The translations under genes and the position numbers were made by a program. From NCBI GenBank assembly GCA_013398295.1, contig VZSF01002028.1:124303-188302 (forward strand): 64,000 nucleotides of DNA. Direction: 5' to 3'. The DNA is from Chionis minor. Taxonomy: Eukaryota > Chordata > Aves > Charadriiformes > Chionididae. This document shows positions 36,636 through 48,900 of this stretch, one piece after another (within the stretch, counting starts at the first letter, position 1; each line of letters starts with the position of its first letter). The notes below the pieces were generated by a model, which was given only the letters and a program-made list of their open reading frames with translations, was not told where the DNA came from and did not search any database.

Positions 36636-39600
36636 CTTGAGCAGGAGGAAAAAAAAAACCCAAACAAAATAGCCATGTAAGCTGGGAAACAGCACAGTCA
36701 TGATACGAACAGGACCCTTACAGCCCACATACATCTCAGCCTCCCCTTGTTCTCAATGCATTTCCTAACTTACAGATGTACTTACAGCAGGACTATCGCT
36801 ATTGCTCATGCAAAAGAGCTGCGAGCTGGGGTTTAACAGCCCTCAGCTCTTGAATAAACTGGTTAGTGAGCATGGTAGGAAGAGCTTGGTGCACTGATCA
36901 ACCGCCTGCACGTGGAGCAAAAATCCATCCGGGGAGCCGCAGCTAAGGAGGAGCCGGCAGTGCCATTTTCTTTAACACTGAAGTGTGTCAGCACTAAGGG
37001 GAGCTAGATCGTGATGGGAGCTGGAGGAGCAATAAGCTCTCCAGGAAACAACGAAACTAAGATTGCTGCTCAGACCAAGTACTGAAGAAAAAGCATCCTC
37101 GTGCAGAAAAGCAACGGGCTCCCTTGGGGTGGGCTGGAAATCTCAATAAAAAGAACATTTAAAACTCGTGTTGGAGGGAGTTAACGTGCAGGGGAGGGCG
37201 TTTTACCAAGTCTCCTCCATCAATTCGATGCCGCTTGTATCCCAGCTCTCCTCCTCCTCATCAGGACAAGGGTAATACACCCCCAGCCCAGCAAGCTACA
37301 TTAAAAGCCCCATATCCTACTGAGCTTTGTTTCAGGCAATTTAAGCAATGTGGCTCGGAGCCCAATGTGCCATCAGTGGAGGAGTGAGAGGAGGCTGCGG
37401 CTTCCATACACATATTCCAAAGGGATGTTACGGCATGAATTTTTCCCTCCCGCTCTGATCTGATGTACATGACATCTTCTGTAGAAAAAAGGGCCGAAAG
37501 AGCCCCATAAACCTATGGGCACCAATAATACAATACATATTTAACTTGTCTCCTTTTAATTAAAGGCAGTTATAAAAAGAATCAATTTTATGGATTGCAG
37601 AGGACTAGAAAAATGTCATTAGAGTTGGGGGAGGGTGGATAGGTCACCGCGTTGTTAATGGACTATTACAGTCTTTCACCTCCAGGTTACTAGTTGAGTT
37701 GCAATCTGAATCTGCAGAGATTCCAGCTGAGCACCCGTGCCAAGTCGTAATTTAATAAGGATTTTTCTGTTTCTTACAACAAATGTCCTTTGAATACACT
37801 TGCTGCCCCCTCTGCTCTGATTTCCCAAGCTTGCCTCAGGAACAAAATGTATTAATGGCACTGCTGTTGGCAGCACCGGATGCAGAAAGCCAGGCTGGGG
37901 GTTGAAAGTGACACCAAACATAATGCCACCTGCCTCTGAGTCGCAGGGAGTGGCTTTCTGGAGGGCTTGCTTGGCAGAGAATTTCCAACAGTCATTGCAT
38001 TTACTTTATGTCAAACAGCCCCGTCTTGCAGGGCCCGTCCCATCGGTACTGCATGCGGCGTTCACAGGGGCCCCGGCCAAACCCAAAACCTGGTGGGTTC
38101 CTGCAGAGCCTCAAAGGGGGAGGAGTTTGCCAACTCAAATTTAGCTCGGATTGTGTTTGCTTGAAAATTGTTGCCCTTTCGAGACTGCCTGGTGGCCCGG
38201 GACCTCTCACAGAGACCACCATGTTTGTGCTGCACAGCGCAGCCTCGGGGTGGGCTGGGGGGACATTCCCTGGTGCTCTCCGGAGCAGGGTCCTCCCATG
38301 CCGGGTCAAAGCAGAACAGCGGGGAACCCTGGGGGACCACGCACCCCACAACTTAAGTGCACCCAAAGACAGGCAGAGGACTTCAGGGATTTCAGCCCGA
38401 CATATTCCACCCACATTAAATTTGCTTCTGCAGAGGCTTAAAAAACCGTATCAGTAACTTGTGGTGAACCATTTAAATTAGCCAAGAAGATTTAAATACA
38501 GTTATTCCCATATGCCTCTCTAATCCACAGTGAAATCTTCCTCCCTGATCTCTGCGTGACGCAGTAAAACCCCAGGCTGCAGGCAAGGTTCAGTGGTCTC
38601 TCAACCCCCTGGGGAAAGAGGTATTTAACGTGCGTATGAGACCCTTCCCTGTTTGTTGGGAGATGTCGGCAAAAGAGAGCGCACGGGACCATCTCCGTGG
38701 GACTAAAGGGCAGACCATGAACCACATCATCCCATATCCTCACCGGAGTCTCTTTGCAGGTTCTGAACGAGAAGTTTTGCAACAGGACGACCACAGCCAC
38801 TTTCAAGGTGAGGAGAGCAAACCTCATCCCTATGCAGTTCCTGGGGCCAGCCCCGAACGGCAGGAAGGTGTAGGGGTCAATAGTCTCCTTGCTCTCTTTA
38901 CTGAACCTGATTACAGAAAAGAAAAAAAAAGTTAGAAAGAGCTACTGTTCCCGGCTGTGTCAGCTTTCAGATCTGAAGTGATGGGGGGTTCGGGAAGGCA
39001 AAAGCTTTTTGTGTTTCTGTGCATATTAGAAGAGCCCAGCAAAATCCCTTAGTTCTGTTTCAGTAGGTGCCTTATGCCTCTGCTTTTATCCTGCTGCTTG
39101 GAGCTGGCGGTGCATTTCCAGGTGCATCACGTGAACAGGGAATGCCTGAAATATGCTAATAAGATTTCATAACTACTTTTTCCTCAGAACTCCCTCTCGG
39201 CTCAAAAACTGAACCCGCATTTCAAACCCTAAACCACACAGGTCTACAGCTTCACGTCTTCCCTTTAGATCAAAGGGCCGGGCGAACACAAAGACGCTCT
39301 CTCCCCGTGTGACTAAAGGGAGGGTTGCTTTTGAGACACACCAGCCATTCCTCTCCTCATCATGAAAAACAGGGAAGAACAATCAGCTTCACAGAGAAAT
39401 TTGCCACTGAGCATTTTCAGTAATACTTCTTAGTGATCAGTTAGTTCTCATGTCAGAAAGCTTTTCATTCCCGGTACGTGAGGTCCAGGTACAAACCTCA
39501 GCCATGCTAAGTCAGCAGTGAAGTATCTCGCTATTGAGACACCAGCACATCCCTCTGATGAACTCCCAGCAAGCCAAGTGATCCCTAAAGAGCTCCTGTC

Positions 39601-42600
39601 CAGCCACCCATGCTCAGTTTGCCAAGTGGAGTTAGGACGCAGCTACTGGAGCAACTGGTGTAACCTGCCCATTGCCAGAGTACTCCCATTTGGGTGGTTC
39701 CTTCTGCGTTCTACACAAGGTGACCATAGGGGTCCATAGGTGATTTCAGCAGCACCCGGCTCCCTCCGTAACTTCTCCCTGATACTGCTGCCACATTTTG
39801 TCCCAAAGGTCACCACAACCCCACACCGGCGTTAACTTCCAGGGGTATTTCAACTCCTGCTGCAAGTGCACAGATCTGGTCCTGCTCTCTCTGCACCAGC
39901 CTTCAACGTCTCCGTGGCCACCTGAAGACGAGCATGCCCGGGGACTCCCAAGTCTGCCTTGGGCTATTGCCTCATTTCACAGGGTCTGACAGAGGCTCCT
40001 AAGCAAGGATTGTTTCATAACTTGAGTTGAAAAATTAAGTTTTATATCCTACCCATCTTTGCCCTTCCACTGCTGATTTGCACGGCACCGTGCCAGTCAC
40101 CCAATGGCTCTTGTTTTAATATCTGGCCATAAACCCCTCAGTGTTACAGCTGCTGGGAGCTGCTCTCACAGTCGCTCCCTTCAATACAGTTAATTAAATT
40201 CCATGCACAGTTTATGGATGTAGATCATAAAACTCCCCTCACGGTAATGCTGGGACTAGATGTCAGACAATGATAAATGCCTAATTTAAATGTTATAATC
40301 ATGCATTCCCCACTTTCCCTGCCATTTCCACTCCCAGGGCTGAGGTTGAGCGTGCAGCTATTGCCCCTTGCCTGGCCCTCACCTCTCAGGCCTGAACTCC
40401 TCTGGCTCCGGCCAGTACTCCGAGTTATGATGCATCACGTAGGCTGGGATCATGACCACCATGCCCTTTGGAATAGTCACACCGTTGATCTCTACGGTCT
40501 TCTTGCAGACCCTTTCAATCCGGCCCCCGATGGGGTACAGCCGGAGGGATTCGTTCACCACCATATCGAGGTACTCCATCTGTGTGATGGCGCTGTACGT
40601 GGGAGTAGCCTGCGGAGAGGAATCAGGACGGCATCAAACATGGGACTTCAACTCCCACCCCAACACCCCCGCAATGATGCCCTTTGGGCACCAGAGCCCA
40701 GAGGAGGGGAAATTTCAGTGCCAGCACTTCCTCCACTCTCTTTTGTTTCCAACCTGGCTTTTGGCTTAGGGTCTACAAGGCATAGGTGGGAACAACCCCA
40801 GCATCTCCCCACCCTCCCTCACCTTGTTGGGCAGGTTTGCATCAATCTCATCCTGGAGCCGCTGCTGCACATCAGGGTGGGTGGCCAGGTTATATGATAT
40901 GTAGCTGAGGGTGGAGCTGGTGGTCTCATAACCAGCAAAGACAAAGATCAGAGCCTGGGCCAGAATTTCCTCATCACTTAATGCTGAAAAGAGACACAAA
41001 ACCACATGCAAGAAGCTGAAAACTACAGTGATTCACCCTTGGGAATTCAGGATCCCACTCGCCAATCTAGGTAACGCTATTCCTAACAACTTGGCAGTTG
41101 GTAAAGGAAACATCCAGCTAACCTTCTGGTAGCACAAAGGGGTGGATGTGGCACTGTTGTATAGCCAGAAAACTGCTGTCAATATCAGCAGTGTTATGTT
41201 GCCTTCTTTAACAGCGCAATCAAGGTATGTGCAGCCTGAGCCTGATTCTCTGCTATCTTTTGGGACCATGTTCCCGGGCCAAAAAAAAATAAGGACACGT
41301 GCCAGGAAAAACTAGAGCTGAAGAGACGTCCAGCAGCTCCTCTAAGCCATGAGGTGAGCCCTGCGCTGCTGAGGGATTAGTAGCCCCGAGCACGATGTGG
41401 CAGCGTGAAAAAGGACAATACAGGATTTAACGCTGGTACCACAGTAGAACCCAAGCGCTGCGAGGGTGAAGGACGCAGTGCAGGATGTTGTACAAACACC
41501 CTCTCCCTGCACCTCAAAAGCATCTTGCCTTGACCGAGGTTGATGGATGGGGACTATGCCTTGGCTGAGACATTATTTTCTAAATCTAACTGTTTACCTA
41601 CGATGAGAAACAGAGATGAGCTCACAGATGAGCAAGGTGTGTGCAGCAGATGTGCCTTGTGGGCTTTATGAAATACAGACAACATCGCCGGCCTTCAGAG
41701 AATACAAAATAAGGAATGGGAGTAAGGAGATATTCACTCTGTTTGCTCGTTGTTGCACAAACAGACCTCAGGATTTATCCCAGGAAATGGGATACAATAA
41801 AATACGGCTGATATGTGATAAACGTCATTATGGCCCCACTACTGAGACCTTGCATTTCCGTAGGATTAATGACTAAAACCCTCTCCTACTTCATTCCTTC
41901 AGCTGCACGAAGAACTACCATGTTTTCTGCTGAGAGAAGGACAGATCTCAAGACATACATTTGTACGAGTCGGTCTCAGCAGACTTGGAGCTGTCATGCG
42001 AGCTCTGCGAGTCAACCATGAGTTGTAGGAAATCAACCCGGTTCTGGGGAGAAACAGAGGCAGTCAGAGAAGATGTGGATGGGGAGGAGGCAAACCTCAC
42101 CCAGCACAAGCTTCTTGCTGAGACACCTGCTCCTTTCATAGCCCCACCAGCAGGCTCATGGCTTCAGTGCACGTTGAGGTTCAGACTGGAGACCCTCTAT
42201 GAACACAGATACTTCCTCCACGTGGAAGCAGAATCAGGGCATGTTTCTGGCCCTCCCCATGTTTGATGAACTGGGAGCTGTTATGGAGAGTAGGTGATAC
42301 ACCACAGCTTCTGCAGATGTCACCAGGTCCCTCCTGCACTCAGAAGGACAGCACAGTGAAGAGAAGAGGCCACCTGGGCTGGACTCACCGTGCTGTTGCC
42401 CTTTTCCCGTTCCTTCTTCATTTTTGTGAAGACTCCATTGAAGAAGTCCATGACTTTTGAGGGTAATAAAGTAACATTCATCTTTTCCAGCACCGGGACA
42501 ACAAAGGGGAACAACACTAAAAGGAGAGAAAAGAACAATATATTTTAGCTCAAAGGGGCCCAAGACACTCAGAACTGGCACAAAGCATAGAAAGGAGAGG

Positions 42601-45600
42601 AGTAAATCCAGACCCTGACCCAAAAAATCATTTTTTGTTGCCTTCAGCTCTCTTTTTACCTAACCATGGCTGGCATGCAATAGCACTTGAGAATCTCCTC
42701 CATATGTGACTATATGGCCACAATGCCACACTAAGTGCAGCTCTCTGTGGCAGAGGTGGTCTCCATCGCATCTCTGCCTGTAGAAGGATGCTGCAAAGAC
42801 TGACACGGGCTATATAAATCTTGACTGTGGTTTCCCTGGCGAAATATTTCTGCTGATCTGCTAGAGTGAGTCTAATCCTGCAAAATGCTGAGCATTTCCT
42901 GTACGGCACAGAGGACTCAAAGCTGCTAAGGGAGCTACGAGGAACTGCAGGTGCTCACCACCTCTGACATCAATTCAGGGCTGTATGAGATGAGGTGTGT
43001 CATACCTAAGAATACAAATATGGGGTTTAGGAAACTGAATTTGAGAAATTTCTTAATGTTGGTGACAAAGGGGTCACTGGGGTTGCCCATGGAGTCAATA
43101 TTCACGCTGAAGGAAGTGCTGGTCACCACATCCATGCTGTAGGCTCCAAAAATGCTAGGTAGAGAAGAAGAGAGAGTGAATGGGGTGAACACAACCAGTG
43201 TAGTGAATAAGAGCCCATCTAGGAACAATCCTTGAGGGACAGAATCCCTTTTAATCAAGGCCTCAGTGCAGAGTCTTAACATAGTAGGTCCTGTCCTGAT
43301 TTGGCAGTAAGCATTATTATATTTTCCCAAGTTTCCCCAGTTGCCTTCATCCCCCAGTTTTTCTCAGCGTCAGAAACCTAGGCTGTAGTTGCAAAGTACT
43401 TCACTGCAGTCCAGGGTGACAAAGACTGTATTCTGTTTTCCATCTGTAAAAGAGATTGGAAAAAAGACATCCAAAAATACTACATCTTGCAGGGCTTCTG
43501 GTACAGGCCTTACCCGTTCCTCAAAATGCATCCCCAGTAAAATGTAACAGGAAATAAATGACAGGTACCCTGGCTGAGCAGAGCAGAGCAGAGCACAGCA
43601 AGCCCACTGCTGAGGAACATACCATGCCCATGACCATCGCTGACAAGGGATCTATGCTGCAGCATGAAGAAGGCTCTCCAAACCCTCTCTCTATGGGGCT
43701 CCTACCTCACGCTGAATACAAACTCTTTCCTGTCAGCCCCACACAGTTACTCACTCCTTCATGTTCACGAACTCATCATTAGCCACCTTCTTCCCAATGT
43801 TTTTCACTAACTCTTCTCCATAGTGAATAATGACAGGGAACATCTGAAATGCAATCCAAAGCAGAAGACACGGTTGACTCTTTCACCTCCACCAAATAAG
43901 GCTGGCAATTCCACACTGTCATCTGTGCCTTGGCAAGTCTTTGGCTCGTGGAGGGAGGGCAGGCAAGGGGAAGTTATCATTTCCAGGCCTCAGACACTGC
44001 CTTCTCTCATCTTAATAACCAGTCCATAGAGCTCATTTGACTATGACTGAGTGAGCTTCACCTCCCAAAATCCACACGCAGCTCCCATTCCAGCAAAGCA
44101 TTGGCTCTGGCTGGAAGCAAACTCGGATCCTGAGCACATGGAAATGGACACCCATGGCGTGAGTGATACGCTTAGCAAGAAGGAAATACAGGTCATCGGG
44201 CCAACAGCCTCAGCTTGCAGCACCTTGTGCGCCATTTCATCCCCCATACCCTTCTCCTGGCTCCCTCCCCATGATGGTAGACGACCACCGTGTTGCTGAA
44301 CTGCGCCCAACAAAGCGGGTGCTAATGGATGTTATCTTGACCAACGGGGCGACTTCCCCATTTGAGGGGAAGGTTTGTGCTCAGAAATGGCCCAGTCCTG
44401 CTCTGGCTACTGATGCAAAGCACCAGTGCCCTCTGCTTTACCTCCTTGAGCTTCCCGCTGGTGAAGGTTGGAGACAGCACAGTGCGAATTCTTTTCCACT
44501 TCTCATCTTCAGCCACACTGATGGCTGACTCCAGGATCCCGTTCAGACCGAAGTTCTGCAGAGAGAAAACGTTACAGCAAAAGGGACAGGGCTACATAGG
44601 GAGATGGGTGAAGGTTTCCAGCCCCCTTCCACATGACAGAAATGCATAAAAATGGAGTGCTGACATCATAGCAGCTCTACCTCGACCAGCAAACAACAGA
44701 AATGGAAACAAGAGTGTAAGAGTCATAAATGGCACCGGCCCGTGGGTACATCCATTTTGATGTCCCAATGTCCCAGCCAGAGTGGCCTCTACACCTGCCT
44801 GGCAGTTTTGGGTTTGGTACCATCAATAACCTGGGGCAAAACAGAGAGCAATGACTCGCTGAAGGGCTCAGAGAAGGAGAACAGAAAGCGAGAAGTAACT
44901 CCTCCTTTCTTGCTGCTCGCGCTCTGTATGGGAGAGCAAAGCAAAGCACGGGACGAGATACCTACCCGGCGATTGGTAAAAATGGTATAGCACTCTTTCA
45001 CCAGGATGTTTTTGATGAGGACAGGGTCCAGAACGGCCAGCACGGGCTGCCTGCCGTCATAAATCCTGAGCCAAGAGAAACCCGCAGTCAGTCCATCGCT
45101 CGCGGTCAGCTGGAGCAGCAGCATGCTGCTGGGTCTGCGGCCGGAGCCACGCACAGGGGCGGCTCGAGCCCAGAGGGTTTGGGCCAGCTGAGTCCCCGCT
45201 GACAAAACAGCCGACGGGACGAGGCTGAAGCTGTTTTATTACGTAGTAAAACAGGAGAGGGGGGAAGGAAGTGCCAAACGCAGGCAGCATGAGCATTTCT
45301 AGCAATGGTCTGTGGTATTTAAAGAGTTGCCAAAGCAGCGTGGGTTTAGATAAAAGGCAGCTTTTGCCACGGCACCGGTCGCCAGCACTTGGGCTGTTTG
45401 CGCTTTGATTCTGCAACTCGTAGCCGGAGTGGCTAAATCCGTGCCGCACAGCCTACCTGTGGGGTAAAGAGATTTCCCTGCCTGGCCGACGAGGCAATGA
45501 GAGGGGGAAAACTCATCTGGCTCCTCCGTTTCCCAATCAACAGAGAAAGAGAAACTTAAAAGCCGTGGTGTGGGCTGGAGGGCAAGGAGCCTTGGGCCAC

Positions 45601-48600
45601 AGCCGAGGGAAGCTGCGGTCTTCAAGAGGCTTGAGAACATTTAATCTTTCACAACAACAACAAAAAAAAGCTCTAGGTTTCACGAAGCCTCCTACGATTT
45701 ATTTTGCTCAACAGTTTTGCTCCAGTTTGAGAGGTTCTCAAGAGAAGCACAGGAAGAGGCGGGGGGGCAGGCAGCCAGGCAGCCAGTGCCCCGGCTCTGG
45801 GAGAAGCAGGGAGGGAGATGAAAACCCCGGCGGCAGCCTGCAGCCTGCTTTCTGCTCAAGACAGACCAAGAGCGGCTTCAAAGGCAGGAGGCTCAGTTTG
45901 ACACCGAGCCGTGGAGTTTTCCGGGCAGGCTGAGTGCTTGGGAAACGATCAGTGCCTGCCCTCGCTGGTGCATCTGGAGCTGAGAGATAAAGGGACGGCC
46001 GTGCTGATTTGGCGGCGTTGGAGGACGAGGGGAGCTCGTCCCTGGGCTCTCTGTGGGGCAAGTTTTCCCTGCCCCCAGGTCACTAAGACTGTTGATTTTT
46101 TAATGCTCCCAAAGGGGAAAAGAAAAAAAGGCTAGTTTCAAAGCTCCTGCAAACAAATGATCCACGAACTGGCCACCACCATCCCAGCCCGGCACCATAC
46201 TGAAATCCCAGCAGGAGAAAAGCCTTGGAGAGAGATGGCTGGAGGCTTTCCCAGTGGTGAACCAGGATTTTTCCCAAGCTGTCACTGCTGGAATTGCTGT
46301 GCTGAGACAGAGTGGCAACGTACCATTTCCCATTCTATTTTGGAGCACCCCAAAAAGGCAGATTTTTTTCTGCAGAAAGAAACTCACCCCCAGATTTTAC
46401 CGTATTTTTCAAAGCACATCTGATCAAAATCCAGGACTCCCTGCAAAAGAAGAAAGGAGAAATGAGCAGTTTGCCAGCGAAGAGCGATCAAAGCAGGTCA
46501 CAGCTGGCGGAGCAATGTGTCCCACAGACCCATTGTAAGTGGCAGAGGTTGGGGGGTGCATGGCAGCTCTTAGGAGTCACACAGACACTTAGGGGACAGT
46601 GGCACCGGAGGGAAAAAAGAGAGCAGAGGCGGGGGGGAGGGGGGGAAGCACTTTCAACTTCCACTAGCCAACTGGAGCTAAAAATGTAATGAAGACAAGG
46701 TAGGGCAGGGCACACAGCTTCAGCGTGAGCAGAGTTAGCAGGCAGAACTACATCCCAGGGTGTCCTTTCATCTTCAGCCCAACACGTTAGAGCTGCTACT
46801 GCCTTGTCCTCATGAGATCTTCCACTGCGGTTGCCGAACCGGAGTGATGATGGCTTTTTTGTTTTGCTTTGTTTCCATTAGGGTTTTAACTGATGTTACA
46901 GGTAAGGATGAAACTTATGGGACACATTACGCTCGCCATGCATCAACTAAACCATTAGTAAGAGACCACACGCATGCTGTGAGCCCAGCAAATACAAGCT
47001 AAACCACCTCTTTCGTTGAAGCAAAACCATTTTATTCTGCATTTGCAGCCCATTACTTGGGACCAGCTACTACCTAGTTATTTTTAAGCTTTGGTAACAT
47101 GATAATAGTTGAGTTTTATTTAGAAATCTATTTGCCTGGCTTAGTCTCAGGCTGGCCCAACAGCAAGTGGCTGGATGGGGCATTGCTGGGGCTAATTTAG
47201 CCTCTTCATGGGGGTAACATAAAGCACAAAGAAACATGCAGTTCTCAGAAATTAGCAGTCTTAGGCAGCTCTCCAATATTTTTTTTTTTCTTTACTTCCA
47301 ACAGAACTTCAGCTGCTGGGGAGCAGGTAGGAATCCAGGGAGAAAATAATAACTTAAATTACAAAGTAGTTGAAAAACACAGCACACCTCATTCGGGTCA
47401 AACAGACCCTAAGAGTAATTTTTCTGTTCTCTGTGTGTCCAAAGAACTTCCGACCTGACAGAATCATTGCCATCTGACTGAATCAAGGGCAGAGGAAAGA
47501 GATGCCCAAAGGATGTGAAAAACAACACCAGCTACAAGTAAGAATCTAAGGCAGCTACAGAGCAGCAGCTGCTGGTACTCACTCGCCGGTACTCCAGGAA
47601 AGTTCCAAAAAAAGGCAGAGGCCGTGGGCCAGGAATACCCAGCTTCTTGAAGGCCCGGAAGGGCCATATCCCATAGCTGCCGAGCAAAGAGCATGTTAGG
47701 TGCATTTACACAATGAAAAGAGCAGGTTCTTCATCCTGAGCGCAGCGAACAGCTTAAATAGCTCGTTCCTCTCTCCCAGAGAAAGCTGAAATTATGGACC
47801 AGCAACAGCAGACCTGCTGAGGATACTCTCTTCCTGCAATAAACGTGGAATCACTTGGGGTACAAGGTAATTTGGGGTACATTTTGGTACACGACAAGGG
47901 CTGAAAGGAGCTGTGGCCAAACACAGTATTCCCAGGCACCTCAGGTCTTTATTCAAGGTGCCTCATTTAGTTCCCCAGATCAGAGATCTGTGACTTGGGG
48001 GACTGAAGGGAGGTCTCAGAGGGATTAATCCTCAAGCTGAGACCTGTCCTTGTGCTTGTCTTTGCAAAGTCCTGCTGCGATGCTCAGGTGGCAGAGCCAC
48101 AGCAGCACAGCAGCTGAGCAGGGAACATAAATTATAACAGCAAAATTAAGTTTTTACCTGTACAGCTCTCTACAGCTCCCCTGAGTGACATAAGCAAAAG
48201 GGCAATTTTGCCAACATAACTATTTAAACGGGGGCTTCTGCTGGCGCACGCACGCGAGCAAACATAGACATCACCCAGTGCCCTGCTCCCAGCTCGCCCA
48301 GCCCAGCCAGGGACACCCCGTCCCTTTGCAGCCAAACAGGGCCCGCTGCCATTGAAATCAGGGAAGTTACTTCCCCTTTTGGATGTGCTGAGAAAAGCCA
48401 AAAAAAAAAATTAAGAAATTCCTGTTCACTTCCCTCCCCACCCAGCCCAGTTTCCTCCTTCCATTCCAGCGTGGGAAGGCCATGGGGGAGCCCCACACAC
48501 CCCACTTCATCCACCCTCACCACTGCCTTGAGGACAGCACGGGAAGGACCCAGGATGAATTTTGAATGCTAATCCAAGTCCTTGGGTGCTTGTGGTGCCA

Positions 48601-48753
48601 GTGGTGGCTCCAGCCCCTCCCCAGCTGCAAGCACAGGCTTCTCCTCCTCCCTGGTCACCCTGGGGGACCAGCCTCTACTTACAGGATCAGGAGGCTAAGG
48701 AAAGCGATGAGCAACAGCCAAGTGACAAAAGAAAAGTTTGGCACGAGATACAT
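36540..48753 (-). CDS. CYP3A: Cytochrome P450 family 3A gene, complete 13 exons
   Basis: A complete CYP3A gene of 1530 nt (509 residues plus TGA), close to the family's usual 500-510. Exons in transcript order are 48753-48683, 47676-47583, 46440-46388, 45065-44966, 44555-44442, 43843-43755, 43154-43006, 42516-42389, 42043-41959, 40983-40823, 40609-40383, 38906-38744 and 36635-36540. All introns are GT-AG and the frame is open. The protein is an ER-anchored mono-oxygenase with a 20-residue hydrophobic N-terminal anchor ([13 protein letters not shown]), hinge [16 protein letters not shown]-helix FAGYETTSS (residues 310-318), K-helix ESLR (368-371) and haem loop [10 protein letters not shown] with axial Cys448. 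The ATG has a purine at -3 and sits about 55 bases past a TATA-like box. It differs from gene 1 chiefly in substrate-recognition segments. Probably the counterpart of one of the two chicken CYP3A genes; the exact orthologue is undetermined. Confidence 0.97.
38744..38906 (-). CDS. CYP3A: CYP3A gene 2, exon 12 (haem cysteine)
   Basis: 163 nt, residues 424-478, with [18 protein letters not shown] and the loop AGPRNCIG; Cys448 is the haem ligand. The acceptor is ATCAG and the donor GTGAGG. A 2.1-kb intron follows. Confidence 0.97.
40383..40609 (-). CDS. CYP3A: CYP3A gene 2, exon 11 (ExxR)
   Basis: 227 nt, residues 349-424, with [19 protein letters not shown] (ExxR and SRS5) and [10 protein letters not shown]. 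The acceptor is CCGCAG and the donor GTGAGG. Confidence 0.97.
40823..40983 (-). CDS. CYP3A: CYP3A gene 2, exon 10 (I-helix)
   Basis: 161 nt, residues 295-348, with [13 protein letters not shown] (oxygen activation) and [19 protein letters not shown]. The acceptor is TTTCAG and the donor GTGAGG. Confidence 0.97.
41959..42043 (-). CDS. CYP3A: CYP3A gene 2, exon 9 (long form)
   Basis: 85 nt, residues 267-295, [20 protein letters not shown] and a Ser/Asp-rich linker. Same length as in gene 1 and six codons longer than the human exon. The acceptor is CCCCAG and the donor GTATGT. Confidence 0.94.
42389..42516 (-). CDS. CYP3A: CYP3A gene 2, exon 8
   Basis: 128 nt, residues 224-266, [20 protein letters not shown] and a basic G-helix end (MKKEREKGN). 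The acceptor is TTTTAG and the donor GTGAGT. Confidence 0.94.
43006..43154 (-). CDS. CYP3A: CYP3A gene 2, exon 7
   Basis: 149 nt, residues 174-224, [20 protein letters not shown] then the F-helix with [13 protein letters not shown]. The acceptor is CCTAG and the donor GTATGA. Confidence 0.95.
43755..43843 (-). CDS. CYP3A: CYP3A gene 2, exon 6
   Basis: 89 nt, residues 145-174, starting [19 protein letters not shown]. The acceptor is TTTCAG and the donor GTGAGT. It is one of the exons most diverged from gene 1. Confidence 0.94.
44442..44555 (-). CDS. CYP3A: CYP3A gene 2, exon 5 (SRS1 and C-helix)
   Basis: 114 nt, residues 107-144. The first half ([14 protein letters not shown]) is the variable B-C loop. 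The second half, from [20 protein letters not shown], is nearly identical to gene 1 at both protein and DNA level. The donor is GTAAAG. Confidence 0.95.
44966..45065 (-). CDS. CYP3A: CYP3A gene 2, exon 4
   Basis: 100 nt, residues 73-106, with [20 protein letters not shown] and [11 protein letters not shown]. The acceptor is CTCAG and the donor GTAGGT. Confidence 0.95.
46388..46440 (-). CDS. CYP3A: CYP3A gene 2, exon 3
   Basis: 53 nt, residues 56-73, [18 protein letters not shown]. The acceptor is TTGCAG and the donor GTGAGT. Confidence 0.95.
47583..47676 (-). CDS. CYP3A: CYP3A gene 2, exon 2
   Basis: 94 nt, residues 24-55: [19 protein letters not shown] and the rest of the proline-rich hinge. 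The acceptor is CGGCAG and the donor GTGAGT. Intron 1 is about 1.0 kb. Confidence 0.96.
48683..48753 (-). CDS. CYP3A: CYP3A gene 2, exon 1 (membrane anchor)
   Basis: 71 nt from ATG, 23 codons plus two bases, the standard CYP3A exon 1 length. Encodes [18 protein letters not shown] followed by LSLLI, the single-pass ER signal anchor. The donor is GTAAGT. Confidence 0.95.
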
Positions 48754-48900
48754 CGTGCCTCCAAGCCTGCCCTCAGAACACTCCTCTCCTGCGGAGCAGC
48801 AGCCTTGGTTTATAATTTTTTTCCTTGACCTTTTGCTGCTCACATGATGCGGAAAGAGGAGGAGCCTTGTTTGCTCTGCTCAAACTTTAACCCTTGGGCA
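48754..48900 (-). promoter_or_regulatory. Proximal promoter of CYP3A gene 2
   Basis: On the minus strand, TTATAAA (48809-48815) lies about 55 bases before the ATG, giving a predicted start site near 48785 and a short 5' UTR. Further upstream are an AGGTCA nuclear-receptor half-site (48826-48831), a FOXA-type TGTTTGC (plus-strand 48868-48874), and GGGTTAAAGTTTG (48881-48893), which resembles an HNF4-type DR1. Liver control by HNF4, FOXA and xenobiotic receptors is known for the CYP3A family. The individual sites are motif matches only. Confidence 0.55.

Noticed and set aside
38001..38457. Overlapping frames of 137-149 codons on both strands in intron 12 of CYP3A gene 2
   Set aside because: They lie in a GC-rich intron, overlap in opposite strands, and have no domain; chance frames are expected there.
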